From: Streptococcus sp. M334 | GTDB taxonomy: Bacteria; Bacillota; Bacilli; Lactobacillales; Streptococcaceae | Direction: 5' to 3' | DNA length: 64,000 nt | Assembly: GCF_000187745.1 (NCBI RefSeq) | Contig: NZ_GL732490.1 | Location: 1 to 64,000 of the forward strand | Notes under the pieces: generated by a model | Databases searched by the model: none | Seen by the model: the letters and a program-made list of their open reading frames with translations, nothing else | Told to the model about the DNA's origin: nothing | Made by a program: the position numbers and the translations under genes | Part shown: positions 50,453 to 60,471 of the stretch, piece after piece | Layout: the number at the start of each line of letters is the position of its first letter | Numbering within the stretch: the first letter of the stretch is position 1

Positions 50453-50831
50453 TCATTCATTCCTCCAAAAATCTTATCACTTCTAATAGTAACCGTTTTC
50501 GATAAAAAAAGCAAGCCTTTTATGTTAAAAAAGAGAAAAAACTGTCGAACGATTGTCATAAAATAAATGCAGGAAATCAGTCAATTTTTCACAAAAATAT
50601 GAAAGATAATGAAATAAAAACCTGATAACAAAGATTTTAAACTTATTTTTTCAAAGGATACCTGATAAAACAGTCAAAAACAATCAATCTAAAGCGTGTC
50701 CACTAAGTGGAAATAATATTTTTCTGCAAAACGCTTGACATATTTCTAAAACATGATAAAATAATAGTCGTAAGGGCGAATAAAATCGCTTTCAAACAAG
50801 AACAAAATTTTATATAAGGAGATTTTTGCAA
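50453..50831. promoter_or_regulatory. Divergent scrB/scrA control region
   Basis: This 379-bp gene-free stretch holds two promoters and three LacI-type sites. scrB (minus): TTGCTT (50514-50509), 17-bp spacer, TACTAT (50491-50486). scrA (plus): TTGACA (50735-50740), 16-bp spacer, TGa-TAAAAT (50757-50762). Sites sharing AAAACGNTT or AAATCGCTT lie in the scrB spacer (50487-50503), across the scrA -35 (50725-50740) and downstream of the scrA -10 (50782-50796). A further CG-centred sequence at 50543-50558 may be a weak cre. The middle is AT-rich with no other feature seen. Confidence 0.75.
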
Positions 50832-52718
50832 ATGAACAATCAGGAAATTGCAAAAAAAGTCATCGATGCCTTGGGCGGACGTGAAAATGTCAACAGTGTT
50901 GCCCACTGTGCGACTCGTCTTCGTGTCATGGTCAAAGATGAAGGAAAAATCAATAAAGAAGTGATTGAGAACTTGGAAAAAGTTCAAGGTGCTTTCTTTA
51001 ACTCAGGTCAATACCAAATCATCTTTGGTACTGGTACAGTAAATAAAATGTACGATGAAGTTGTTGCACTTGGTTTGCCAACATCATCTAAAGATGACAT
51101 GAAGGCAGAAGCTGCTAAACAAGGCAACTGGTTCCAACGTGCTATCCGTACTTTCGGTGACGTTTTCGTTCCAATCATCCCAGTTATCGTAGCGACAGGT
51201 CTCTTCATGGGTGTGCGTGGTCTTTTCAACGCTCTTGAAATGCCACTTCCAGGTGACTTTGCAACTTACACACAAATCTTGACCGATACAGCCTTCATCA
51301 TCTTGCCAGGTTTGGTTGTGTGGTCAACCTTCCGTGTATTCGGTGGAAATCCTGCCGTTGGTATTGTTCTTGGTATGATGCTTGTTTCTGGCTCACTTCC
51401 AAACGCTTGGGCAGTTGCTCAAGGTGGTGAAGTAACAGCGATGAACTTCTTTGGTTTCATTCCTGTTGTTGGTTTGCAAGGTTCAGTTCTTCCAGCCTTC
51501 ATCATCGGGGTTGTCGGAGCTAAATTTGAAAAAGCTGTCCGCAAGGTTGTTCCAGATGTCATCGACCTCTTGGTAACGCCATTCGTGACACTTTTGGTTA
51601 TGTCTATCCTTGGACTCTTTGTCATCGGACCAGTTTTCCACGTCGTTGAAAACTACATCCTTATCGCTACAAAAGCGATCTTAAGCATGCCATTTGGTCT
51701 TGGTGGTTTCTTGATTGGTGGGGTTCACCAGTTGATCGTCGTGTCAGGTGTGCACCACATCTTCAACTTGCTTGAAGTGCAATTGCTTGCTGCTGATCAT
51801 GCTAACCCATTCAACGCGATCATCACAGCTGCTATGACAGCTCAAGGTGCTGCCACTGTTGCGGTTGGTGTTAAAACTAAAAATCCAAAACTGAAAACAC
51901 TTGCTTTCCCAGCGGCTCTTTCTGCCTTCCTCGGTATTACAGAGCCTGCTATCTTCGGGGTGAACTTGCGCTTCCGTAAACCATTCTTCCTTTCATTGAT
52001 TGCTGGTGCAATCGGTGGTGGATTGGCTTCTATCCTTGGACTTGCTGGTACTGGTAATGGTATCACAATTATCCCTGGTACAATGCTTTACATCGGTAAC
52101 GGACAACTTGCCCAATACCTTCTCATGGTAGCCGTATCATTTGCCCTTGGTTTCGCTCTTACTTATATGTTTGGTTATGAGGATGAAAAAGAAGTTGCTA
52201 CTGAAGTAGCGACAGAACGTTTGGTCCAAGAAGAAACAACTGGTAACATTCCAGCAGCTCTTCAAAATGAAACACTTGTAACTCCTATCGTCGGTGATGT
52301 TGTAGCTCTTGCTGATGTCAATGACCCAGTCTTCTCAAGTGGAGCTATGGGACAAGGTATCGCTGTGAAACCTAGCCAAGGCGTGGTCTATGCACCTGCT
52401 GATGCTGAAGTTTCAATTGCCTTTCCAACAGGACACGCTTTTGGTTTGAAAACAACTGATGGTGCTGAAGTTTTGATCCACGTTGGTATCGACACTGTAA
52501 CAATGAACGGTGACGGTTTTGAAGCAAAAGTTACTCAAGGTGACAAGGTGAAAGCAGGAGATGTTCTTGGAACATTTGATTCAAACAAAATCGCTGCAGC
52601 TGGTCTTGATGATACAACAATGGTTATCGTTACAAACACAGCTGACTACGCTTCAGTAGCTCCAGTCGCAACAGGTTCAGTTGCTAAGGGTGATGCTGTT
52701 ATTGAAGTGAAAATCTAA
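50832..52718 (+). CDS. scrA: Sucrose-specific PTS enzyme IIBCA
   Basis: This 628-residue membrane permease imports sucrose as sucrose-6-phosphate. The EIIB domain is first (phosphocysteine Cys26 in SVAHCATRLRV), then ~10 transmembrane helices of EIIC (~105-460), then EIIA with phosphohistidine His550 in VLIHVGIDTV. A TTG two codons upstream is in frame, but taaggag at 50815-50821 suits the ATG at 50832. Codon use is highly biased, as for abundant proteins. Confidence 0.95.
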   Translation: MNNQEIAKKVIDALGGRENVNSVAHCATRLRVMVKDEGKINKEVIENLEKVQGAFFNSGQYQIIFGTGTVNKMYDEVVALGLPTSSKDDMKAEAAKQGNWFQRAIRTFGDVFVPIIPVIVATGLFMGVRGLFNALEMPLPGDFATYTQILTDTAFIILPGLVVWSTFRVFGGNPAVGIVLGMMLVSGSLPNAWAVAQGGEVTAMNFFGFIPVVGLQGSVLPAFIIGVVGAKFEKAVRKVVPDVIDLLVTPFVTLLVMSILGLFVIGPVFHVVENYILIATKAILSMPFGLGGFLIGGVHQLIVVSGVHHIFNLLEVQLLAADHANPFNAIITAAMTAQGAATVAVGVKTKNPKLKTLAFPAALSAFLGITEPAIFGVNLRFRKPFFLSLIAGAIGGGLASILGLAGTGNGITIIPGTMLYIGNGQLAQYLLMVAVSFALGFALTYMFGYEDEKEVATEVATERLVQEETTGNIPAALQNETLVTPIVGDVVALADVNDPVFSSGAMGQGIAVKPSQGVVYAPADAEVSIAFPTGHAFGLKTTDGAEVLIHVGIDTVTMNGDGFEAKVTQGDKVKAGDVLGTFDSNKIAAAGLDDTTMVIVTNTADYASVAPVATGSVAKGDAVIEVKI

Positions 52719-52736
52719 TCAATCCTCTCTAATGTG

Positions 52737-52768
52737 AAAACGAACAAATGACATGTTTGTTCGTTTTT
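52737..52768 (+). terminator. Intrinsic terminator after scrA
   Basis: aaaacgaacaaa pairs with tttgttcgtttt around a seven-base loop and ends in T. Confidence 0.88.
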
Positions 52769-52831
52769 GCTTGAATGGTAAGATTTACAGAGGAAAATCT
52801 AAAAAATAGAGAAATTTAGATTTTCGAAATA

Positions 52832-52840
52832 TGCTATAAT
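52832..52840 (+). promoter_or_regulatory. Extended -10 of scrK
   Basis: TGc-TATAAT (TATAAT at 52835-52840) lies 28 bp before the ATG. No clear -35 and no clear ScrR site are seen, so scrK may be outside sucrose control. Confidence 0.7.
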
Positions 52841-52867
52841 AAAGAAAATAAAAACAAGAGGTTTATC

Positions 52868-53755
52868 ATGACAAAATTATATGGAAGCTTGGAAGCGGGC
52901 GGTACAAAGTTTGTCTGTGCTGTCGGTGATGAAAACTTTAACGTTGTGGAAAAAACACAATTTCCAACAACAACTTCAATCGAAACAATTGATAAAACCA
53001 TCGAGTTCTTCTCAAAATTCGATAATCTTGCTGGTCTTGCAGTCGGTTCATTTGGTCCGATTGATATTGATAAAAACTCAAAAACTTATGGCTTTATCAC
53101 AACGACTCCAAAACCTCACTGGGCAAATGTGGATTTGCTTGGTGCCCTTCGTCGCTCCCTCAACGTGCCAATGTACTTCACTACAGACGTAAACAGCTCT
53201 GCTTATGGTGAAGTGGTTGCCCGTAACAATGCTGGTGGTCGTATCGAAAACTTAGTTTACTACACAATAGGTACAGGTATCGGTGCAGGTGTCATCCAAC
53301 GTGGTGAGTTTATCGGTGGTGTGGGTCACCCTGAGATGGGTCATTATTATGTTGCTAGACACCCAATGGATATTGAAAAAGAGTTTAAGGGTGTTTGTCC
53401 TTTCCATAAGGGATGTCTGGAAGGCTATGCAGCTGGTCCAAGTTTGGAAGCTCGTACAGGTGTTCGTGGGGAAAATATTGAACTCAACAACCCTGTTTGG
53501 GATGTCCAAGCCTACTATATCGCTCAAGCTGCGGTTAATGCGACAGTGACTTTCCGCCCAGACGTGATTGTCTTTGGTGGAGGGGTCATGGCTCAACAAC
53601 ACATGCTGGACCGTGTCCGTGAGAAATTTACAGCTCTTCTCAATGGTTACCTACCAGTACCAGATGTGCGTGACTATATCGTCACTCCAGCAGTCGCAGG
53701 AAATGGTTCTGCTACTCTTGGAAACTTTGTCCTTGCAAAAGAAGTTTCAAAATAA
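52868..53755 (+). CDS. scrK: ROK-family fructokinase
   Basis: This 295-residue kinase phosphorylates the fructose released by ScrB. It has the ROK phosphate loop LEAGGTKFVCAVG and the zinc motif with His and Cys residues (GHPEMGHYY, CPFHKGCLEGYAAGPS). Own promoter and terminator. Confidence 0.94.
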   Translation: MTKLYGSLEAGGTKFVCAVGDENFNVVEKTQFPTTTSIETIDKTIEFFSKFDNLAGLAVGSFGPIDIDKNSKTYGFITTTPKPHWANVDLLGALRRSLNVPMYFTTDVNSSAYGEVVARNNAGGRIENLVYYTIGTGIGAGVIQRGEFIGGVGHPEMGHYYVARHPMDIEKEFKGVCPFHKGCLEGYAAGPSLEARTGVRGENIELNNPVWDVQAYYIAQAAVNATVTFRPDVIVFGGGVMAQQHMLDRVREKFTALLNGYLPVPDVRDYIVTPAVAGNGSATLGNFVLAKEVSK

Positions 53756-53760
53756 AGCAC

Positions 53761-53792
53761 AAAATCCGCTTGGGAAACCAAACGGATTTTTT
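53761..53792. terminator. Terminator between scrK and the DedA-like gene
   Basis: aaaatccg-ttgg pairs with ccaa-cggatttt around GAAA, with T and A runs on either side, so it can serve both convergent genes. Confidence 0.8.
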
Positions 53793-53797
53793 ATGTG

Positions 53798-54415
53798 TCA
53801 AAGCATTTGCCAGAAGAAGTCGATAATATAGGTTAAACCGTAGGTATAAACCACGAGGGTAAAGGGCTTGGTCAGAACGATGATAATCATATAGCGCTTG
53901 AAGGTCATCTTGGTCAGGGCAGCCAGCATACAGAGAAAGTCAGCTGGACTAATGGGCCAAATCATCATAAAAATAAAGAAATGGTCAAAACGATTGCCCT
54001 TATCCAACCAGCCGATATACTTGTCATAGGTACGTTTGCTGACGACAGACTGGACAAAAGCAGCTCCATAGAGGCGCACCAGATAAAAGATAATGGCACA
54101 GCCAATCACGATGCCGATATAGTTATAGATAGTCCCGATGATGTGCCCGTAAATAAAGACCCCAGCAACCGACGTCAAGGCCCCAGGAATGATAGGGACA
54201 ACCGTCTGTAAAATCTGTAAAAAGATAAAGAGAGGTGGCCCCCAGATGCCTGCCTGTTGGATAAAGGCAGAGAGGGTTTCCTTAGACTGTAAAATCCCAG
54301 CCTGATAAGCCCAAATACAGAAAATCAAACTTCCAACCCCACCGACAATCGATGAGATGTTGATAACTTGCTGCAGAAGGGGAGAAACAGCTTTCATTTG
54401 TTTATCCTGTGACAT
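53798..54415 (-). CDS. TVP38/TMEM64 (DedA superfamily) membrane protein
   Basis: This 205-residue protein has about five hydrophobic segments and the re-entrant motif region PIIPGALTSVAGVFIYG plus a second half motif MMIWPISPADFLCMLAALT. DedA-superfamily proteins are linked to lipid flipping and membrane homeostasis; the role here is not known. A short AT-rich promoter region separates it from the divergent hsdR gene. Confidence 0.82.
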   Translation of the reverse strand: MSQDKQMKAVSPLLQQVINISSIVGGVGSLIFCIWAYQAGILQSKETLSAFIQQAGIWGPPLFIFLQILQTVVPIIPGALTSVAGVFIYGHIIGTIYNYIGIVIGCAIIFYLVRLYGAAFVQSVVSKRTYDKYIGWLDKGNRFDHFFIFMMIWPISPADFLCMLAALTKMTFKRYMIIIVLTKPFTLVVYTYGLTYIIDFFWQML

Positions 54416-54521
54416 GTAAACTCCTCATAGATAGTATAACTCTACTATACCATATTTTGGAGGAGAAAGGGGGAATGAGTCTTTTTGCTATGAGAAGAGT
54501 GATGGATTTTGAGCCTAAACA

Positions 54522-54530
54522 TGCTATAAT
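54522..54530 (+). promoter_or_regulatory. Extended -10 of the hsdR operon
   Basis: TGc-TATAAT (TATAAT at 54525-54530) lies 33 bp before the hsdR ATG, with an aaaggagag ribosome site between. It may drive the whole defence operon to the right edge, since no later promoter or terminator is evident. Confidence 0.7.
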
Positions 54531-54562
54531 AAAGGGAGCAGACAAGTAGCAAAGGAGAGAGT

Positions 54563-57500
54563 ATGATACAGGTAAAACCAGAACTGGAGATAGAAAAACA
54601 ACTGATCAACCAACTGGTGACTGGGGAAAGTCAATGGACTTACAGAGATGACCTTAAAACTGAAGAGCAATTATGGGAAAACTTCTTTGAAAAGCTAGCC
54701 CAGAACAATGTTGCTCTATTGGCAGATCATCCCCTGACAGAACAGGAAAAACGCCAGATAAAGAATCAACTGAACTTTGTTAGCTACTATGATGCGGCCA
54801 AGTGGTTGGTCGGCGAAAATGGCATTGCCAAGGTTGAGGTTCAGAGAGAAGATGCTAGTTTGGGGACTATCCGTTTATCTGTCATTTGGCGAGACAATAT
54901 CGCAGCTGGTAAGTCTAGTTATGAGGTTGTCAACCAAGTCGAGAGAGATAAGATAAATCCTCAGGATAAAGACCGCAGGCTAGATGTGACCCTCTTGATC
55001 AATGGCCTTCCAATGATTCAGATCGAGCTTAAAAGTCCCAGAGTTGCTTTTCTAGATGCCTTTCATCAAATTAAGAAGTATGATAGGGAAGGCAAGTTCC
55101 GTGGCATCTACTCTAGCTTACAGATGTTTGTTGTGACCAATAAAGTAGATACACGCTATATCGCTGCAGCTAGGGAAAATAAACTCAACAAGCAATTTCT
55201 AACCAAGTGGGTGGATAAGGATAATCAACCCATAACGAGCTTGACCAGCTTTGCTCACGAAGTCCTTTCCATCCCTCGTGCCCACCAGATGGTCATGCAG
55301 TATTCTGTCCTTGATGATAGCAAGAAGGCTCTTATCCTTCTGCGCCCCTATCAGATCCATGCTATTGAGGCTGTTCAGGAAGCTTCTCGTCGTCAGGAGT
55401 CTGGCTATGTTTGGCATACGACAGGTTCAGGAAAGACCTTGACTTCTTATAAGGTGGCGAGGAATCTCCTTCAGATTCCTTCCATCCAAAAGACAATTTT
55501 TGTCGTTGACCGCAGGGACTTGGATCAACAGACCACTTCATCCTTCCTCTCCTATGCGACCAATGATGTCATTGATATTGATGAGACGGATAATACCCAT
55601 GATTTGGTCAAACGACTAGGAAGTAACGATAAGCGTGTGGTGGTAACGACCATCCAGAAAATCATCACCATGATGCGTAAGTTTGACCAAGGACTTTACC
55701 AACGAGATGCGGACAAAATCAAGGGACTCCGAGTGGCCTTTGTGGTGGATGAATGCCACCGTGCTGTAACACCTCAAACACAAAAAGATATTAAGGCCTT
55801 TTTCCCACAGTCTCTATGGTACGGTTTTACAGGCACACCTATCTTTAAGGAAAATAAACGCCAGCAGGTCGGCGACCTAGCTCAGACCACCCAACAACAG
55901 TACGGTGACCGTCTCCATGAGTATACAGTCAAGGAAGCCATCCATGACGGAGCTGTCTTAGGTTTTAAGGTGGATTATCGCAATACCCTCATCACGGATA
56001 AATCTGAAAATGACATACCAGATACCGTGTATGAGGATGAGGAGCATATGCTGGAAGTCTTGGATGCCATTATCAATAAATCCCGTCAACAGCTAGGCTT
56101 CCAAAAAGGAGTGGGTAAGACCTACAATGCCATCCTAACCGTCAAGTCAATCCCTCAAGCCCAAGCCTACTATGACTTGCTCAAACGGGTCAAAGCTGGG
56201 GAGACGAGGGTCAAGGTATCGGAAAGGGTAAAGCAGGTTCTTCCTGATTTTCCAAAGGCGACGATCACCTACTCGGTCACAGAAAATGAAGAAGACTCAA
56301 GAGACAACCAAGCCCACATGAAGCAGGTCTTAGAGGACTATAACCAAGAGTTTGATACCCACTTTACCATGGCGGATCTTCGTGGTTTTAATACGGATGT
56401 CAATAACCGCCTAGCTCGAAAGCAGGATAAATACCTCTATCGCAAGGAGCAGTTGGACTTAGTCATCGTGGTCAATCGTCTCTTAACAGGATTTGATGCT
56501 CCTTGTTTGTCGACTCTCTTTATCGACCGTAAACCCATGCAACCGCAGGACTTGATTCAGGCTTTTAGCCGAACAAATCGGATCTTTGACTCCAGTAAGA
56601 CCTATGGGCATATCATCACCTTCCAAAAGCCTCTAGCCTTTAAGGAAGCAGTGGATAATGCCCTCAGGCTCTACTCAAATGGTGGTGAAAACGAGGTCCT
56701 AGCCCCAAGCTGGGAAGAGGAAAAGAGGAACTTTTTACGGAGTTGCAGTGATTTCAAAAATCTTATTGCTAATGAACCACTAGAAGGCTTCCCGCTGGAA
56801 CAAATGTTGATTCCTCAGTTGAGAAAAATCGCCAAGGCCTACCAAGTCTTTGATAAGTATCTAGCTTCTATTCGAGTTTACAAGGAGTATGATGAAGCTG
56901 AGATTTACCAAGAGGCTGGCTTAGATGATGAATTGCTCGAAGCCTATCTCGGTCTCTATAAAAATATCCTTGCTGAACTAAAAGGTCGTGACGAAGAAGG
57001 GACTGGCGGAGAAGGGACTGGCGGTGACGATGGTGAACCACTTGATATTCACTATGAACTGGAGTCTATCCAAGTGGACGAGATCAACTATGCCTATATC
57101 TTGACCTTGATCCAAAGCCTGATTGAGCAAGAGCAGAGTCAGGAAAAGAGTCTCAGCGTACAGGACAGGGAAGCAGTGGATACCTATATCCAAAGTCTGG
57201 AGAAGACAAATCCAAATCTTGCCCAGATTATCACTGAACTTTGGAGAGAAGTCCAAGAACATCCAGAAAGCTATCGTGGTCAGTCTATCGCAAATATCTT
57301 GGATCAGATGATTGAGGCTGTCATCCAACAACACATCCAAGTCTTTAGCAAACGCTGGTATGTCGGTGAGGATGAACTCCGTTACTATGTCGAACACTAC
57401 CGCAAGGGAGCTAAAAAACAACTAGGAGAAAGTCAGCTGACTAAGAGCCAGCGTTATCAGGACTATAAGCTAGAGGTAGCGGATGCCCTCAATCCTCTCC

Positions 57501-57577
57501 TCTATAAAAAACAAATCAAGGAAGCCTATACCCAACTAGTGGAGGAAGTCATCGAGCCATTGAGGGTTGGGATGTAG
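54563..57577 (+). CDS. hsdR: Type I restriction endonuclease subunit R
   Basis: This 1004-residue motor-nuclease cuts DNA that HsdS-HsdM finds unmethylated. The nuclease domain is N-terminal, with the PD-(D/E)xK residues Asp141, Glu155 and Lys157 (DVTLLIN ... IQIELKSP). The helicase core follows: HTTGSGKT at 285-292, VVDECHRA (DECH 396-399), GFTGTPIF and QAFSRTNR. Near residues 812-821 an in-frame 15-base tandem repeat encodes GEGTGG-like linker sequence. GC content matches the core genome, unlike the next three genes. No hsdM lies beside it. Confidence 0.95.
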   Translation: MIQVKPELEIEKQLINQLVTGESQWTYRDDLKTEEQLWENFFEKLAQNNVALLADHPLTEQEKRQIKNQLNFVSYYDAAKWLVGENGIAKVEVQREDASLGTIRLSVIWRDNIAAGKSSYEVVNQVERDKINPQDKDRRLDVTLLINGLPMIQIELKSPRVAFLDAFHQIKKYDREGKFRGIYSSLQMFVVTNKVDTRYIAAARENKLNKQFLTKWVDKDNQPITSLTSFAHEVLSIPRAHQMVMQYSVLDDSKKALILLRPYQIHAIEAVQEASRRQESGYVWHTTGSGKTLTSYKVARNLLQIPSIQKTIFVVDRRDLDQQTTSSFLSYATNDVIDIDETDNTHDLVKRLGSNDKRVVVTTIQKIITMMRKFDQGLYQRDADKIKGLRVAFVVDECHRAVTPQTQKDIKAFFPQSLWYGFTGTPIFKENKRQQVGDLAQTTQQQYGDRLHEYTVKEAIHDGAVLGFKVDYRNTLITDKSENDIPDTVYEDEEHMLEVLDAIINKSRQQLGFQKGVGKTYNAILTVKSIPQAQAYYDLLKRVKAGETRVKVSERVKQVLPDFPKATITYSVTENEEDSRDNQAHMKQVLEDYNQEFDTHFTMADLRGFNTDVNNRLARKQDKYLYRKEQLDLVIVVNRLLTGFDAPCLSTLFIDRKPMQPQDLIQAFSRTNRIFDSSKTYGHIITFQKPLAFKEAVDNALRLYSNGGENEVLAPSWEEEKRNFLRSCSDFKNLIANEPLEGFPLEQMLIPQLRKIAKAYQVFDKYLASIRVYKEYDEAEIYQEAGLDDELLEAYLGLYKNILAELKGRDEEGTGGEGTGGDDGEPLDIHYELESIQVDEINYAYILTLIQSLIEQEQSQEKSLSVQDREAVDTYIQSLEKTNPNLAQIITELWREVQEHPESYRGQSIANILDQMIEAVIQQHIQVFSKRWYVGEDELRYYVEHYRKGAKKQLGESQLTKSQRYQDYKLEVADALNPLLYKKQIKEAYTQLVEEVIEPLRVGM

Positions 57578-57610
57578 AGGAAGTATTTTATTTTTATTCG
57601 AGGAACAAAT

Positions 57611-58600
57611 ATGGTTGAAAAATTTGATATAAAACAGTTACGTTATTTTGCAATGACTAAGAGGCTTAATTTTCTAATTGGTTCAGGAACTTCAGTTCCA
57701 GCAATACCTTTAATGTCTTTTTTCAAAAGTAAAGATAATTCAGATGAGGAAGCTAATAATTTACTATCTGATAAAGTTAAAGCAGTTTCAATGAAAGTTC
57801 TTGAAGATATTAGTAATGCTAATGATGAAGATAATATTAAAGCAGTTTTAAAAAGATATTCTGAATTTATTAAAGTTGTACTTCAACTTCTTTACCATGC
57901 AAATTCTAGACAAGTGACAAAAAATATCAATATTTTTACTACTAACTACGATCTCTTTATTGAGAAGTCACTAGATGAATTGATGAAATATGAATCATTT
58001 GTTTTTAATGATGGAAGTAATGGATATTTTAATAGAATTTTAGATAGTGCTAACTATAATAAGTCTGTTGCATATAGGGGATTAAATGATAATTACCTTA
58101 ATGAACTTCCTACATTATCTTTGATTAAACCACATGGTTCGATGAACTGGGAAAGAGGGCAAGAGGACAATATTTTAATAAGGCAAAGTGTAGTTGAAAA
58201 TCCTGTAGTAGTTAAACCAACGGGCTTAGAGGGTCAAGAAACGTTTCTAAACAATCATTTTCATGACATGCTAAGAGTATTTCAACTTGAGTTAGATAAA
58301 CCACAATCTATTCTTATTGTTATTGGATTCTCATTTCAAGATAAACATATTGCTAAAATGTTGAACAGATCTTTGAAAAATCCTGAATTAAATGTCTTTA
58401 TATTTTGTTATTCTGAATCTGATAAACAAAAAATATTAACAAATTTGGGCCTCAGTGATTGTCCAAGAAATTTGAATGTCATTGCACCTAATGAATTAGA
58501 GGAAAAATATAAAACAAAGCATGAAGTTGAAGTTGACCAGTTTAGTTTCGATCTTAGCAATCTAACTGAGTTACTTAGAGATATGTCTTTTGAGGAATAA
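57611..58600 (+). CDS. SIR2-family NADase-like protein (first copy)
   Basis: This 329-residue protein has the SIR2 NAD-binding layout: GSGTS at 24-28, TTNYD at 110-114 (Asn112), a candidate catalytic His175 in KPHGSMNWE, and GFSFQDKHI from 239. In anti-phage systems such domains degrade NAD+ to halt infected cells. It starts 33 bp after hsdR with gagga as ribosome site, and ends five bases before the HerA gene. The gene is much more AT-rich than hsdR. SIR2-HerA pairs are a known defence unit (Nezha); a SIR2 deacetylase role is less likely. Confidence 0.85.
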   Translation: MVEKFDIKQLRYFAMTKRLNFLIGSGTSVPAIPLMSFFKSKDNSDEEANNLLSDKVKAVSMKVLEDISNANDEDNIKAVLKRYSEFIKVVLQLLYHANSRQVTKNINIFTTNYDLFIEKSLDELMKYESFVFNDGSNGYFNRILDSANYNKSVAYRGLNDNYLNELPTLSLIKPHGSMNWERGQEDNILIRQSVVENPVVVKPTGLEGQETFLNNHFHDMLRVFQLELDKPQSILIVIGFSFQDKHIAKMLNRSLKNPELNVFIFCYSESDKQKILTNLGLSDCPRNLNVIAPNELEEKYKTKHEVEVDQFSFDLSNLTELLRDMSFEE

Positions 58601-58605
58601 TTAGT

Positions 58606-60471
58606 ATGAAGTCGAATATTAAAAAACTGGGTGTCATTGTCGGTGTGGATGGTGATATTTCCCAAGTTGGAATGTATCAACTATCTAATGATGCAGAATA
58701 TTTGTGGTATGGTGATGTGTTACAAGGAGCTAAAATCGGAGCATATCTGACAATTTTGCAGAATAATGTAAAAATTATCGCTTCTGTTGTTACTGAAAAA
58801 GTTGCTGATCAACAAAATACAATTAAAAGTACAGAATTTGATAATCGTTTTTCAAAGAATTCTATAAATCGAATCGTTCATTTAAAAACTAAAGGTGTTA
58901 TTGAAAATGGCGAATTCCAAGTAACAAGTCAATATGTACCTATGATTGGCAATGAAGTATGTATTACTTCAAAAAAAGACTTAGAATTAATATATGGGAT
59001 TAATAAGTCTGAACCGACTATTTCTATTGGAAAGTCAATCTTAGAAGGTCAAGTTGTTCCTTTATCGATTAATAAAATTTTTGCTTCTCATATTGGTGTG
59101 TTTGGGAATACTGGTAGTGGTAAATCTAATACATTGCATAAATTGTTTTTAGAATTATTTCGGTCAGACTATCGAGAAAAAATTTTAGAGCTTTCAAAAT
59201 TCTATGTTGTTGATTTTAATGGTGAATATACAAAAGATGATAGTTTTGGTGTGACTAGTACCCATAAAAAAGTATATGAAATTAATACTAAAAATCAAAC
59301 AACAGATAAACTTCCCATAACCTCAGATTATTTATTTGATCCAGATATTTTGTCAATTCTATTTGGAGCGACTTCGGCTACACAAGTTCCGTTTTTAAGA
59401 AAATCGCTTAATATTTGGAAAGAAAGACAGTTTAATGGTGAGAGTATTTCCTATTTTGTAGTAGGAACTTTAAAAAGGATTTTAACTACTGGGAATTCTG
59501 CAAGTCTAGATTCTAAAGATAGTTGGATATCTATTGCAGAGAAGTACATTGATAATGATTTATTTGATGTTTTAAAAAGTAATTTATATTATAATCACAA
59601 TACAGAATCTTATTATACGTTAGTTAATGGTACTTATAAATATATTATTAATCCCAATACACCTATTGCTGATTCTGAAATAAATTATCTTAAAGTTGAT
59701 AAAATAGTGGAAGCTTTGAAGACTAAATTTGACTCGTTATCTGAAATTGACAAATTGAAGTTTCATCTTGATTTTCAAAAAGTACATCAATCAGCTTGGA
59801 AATCAACAAACATTGAGCATATTAATCCTTTATTTCATAGAATTGATACAGCTTTAAATAGTTTGAAAAAGGTTGTTGAAGTTAAAGAGAGCATTGAAGG
59901 AGATTTTTCTAGTTTAAATATTATTAATCTTGTTCATGCTAATCAGGAGATTACTAGATTAATTCCTATGCTTATCTCTAAGATGGTCTATGACCAACAG
60001 AAAACGAAAACATCAGGAAACGATGTTACATGTACTAGTCATTTGATTATTGATGAAGCACATAATATTTTAAATGCTCAAAATCATTCTGTAGGAGATA
60101 CTTGGCAAGACTACAGATTGAATATTTTTGAAGAAATTATTAAGGAAGGACGGAAATTTGGTTTCTACTTAACTTTGTCTAGTCAACGACCAGCAGATAT
60201 TTCACCGACTATTCTTTCACAAGTTCATAATTATTTCATCCATAGATTGGTTAATGATAATGATTTACGAATGCTGGTAAATACTATGCCTACGCTAGAT
60301 AAAACTTCCTTTAATAAAATTCCTAGTTTAGGTAAAGGAGAAGTTATAATTACTGGTAATGCTATTCAAGTTCCAGTATTCGTAAAGGTTGAGAAAGAAA
60401 AAATAATTAGACCGAATAGTGATGATGTTATTTTAACAGAATTATGGAGTAGAAATGATGGTAAAAGTTAA
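58606..60471 (+). CDS. HerA/FtsK-like hexameric ATPase (DUF87)
   Basis: This 621-residue ATPase has a small N-terminal beta domain of HAS-barrel type (~1-110), Walker A GNTGSGKS at 167-174, Walker B LIIDEAHNIL (Asp483, Glu484), a SSQRPADIS sensor and IHRLVNDNDLRML, where an arginine finger is expected. Bacterial HerA in SIR2-HerA systems forms a hexameric ring that recruits and activates the SIR2 effector. Its 3' end overlaps the next gene by 17 bases, so both products are translationally coupled. Strong AT bias indicates horizontal origin. Confidence 0.88.
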   Translation: MKSNIKKLGVIVGVDGDISQVGMYQLSNDAEYLWYGDVLQGAKIGAYLTILQNNVKIIASVVTEKVADQQNTIKSTEFDNRFSKNSINRIVHLKTKGVIENGEFQVTSQYVPMIGNEVCITSKKDLELIYGINKSEPTISIGKSILEGQVVPLSINKIFASHIGVFGNTGSGKSNTLHKLFLELFRSDYREKILELSKFYVVDFNGEYTKDDSFGVTSTHKKVYEINTKNQTTDKLPITSDYLFDPDILSILFGATSATQVPFLRKSLNIWKERQFNGESISYFVVGTLKRILTTGNSASLDSKDSWISIAEKYIDNDLFDVLKSNLYYNHNTESYYTLVNGTYKYIINPNTPIADSEINYLKVDKIVEALKTKFDSLSEIDKLKFHLDFQKVHQSAWKSTNIEHINPLFHRIDTALNSLKKVVEVKESIEGDFSSLNIINLVHANQEITRLIPMLISKMVYDQQKTKTSGNDVTCTSHLIIDEAHNILNAQNHSVGDTWQDYRLNIFEEIIKEGRKFGFYLTLSSQRPADISPTILSQVHNYFIHRLVNDNDLRMLVNTMPTLDKTSFNKIPSLGKGEVIITGNAIQVPVFVKVEKEKIIRPNSDDVILTELWSRNDGKS

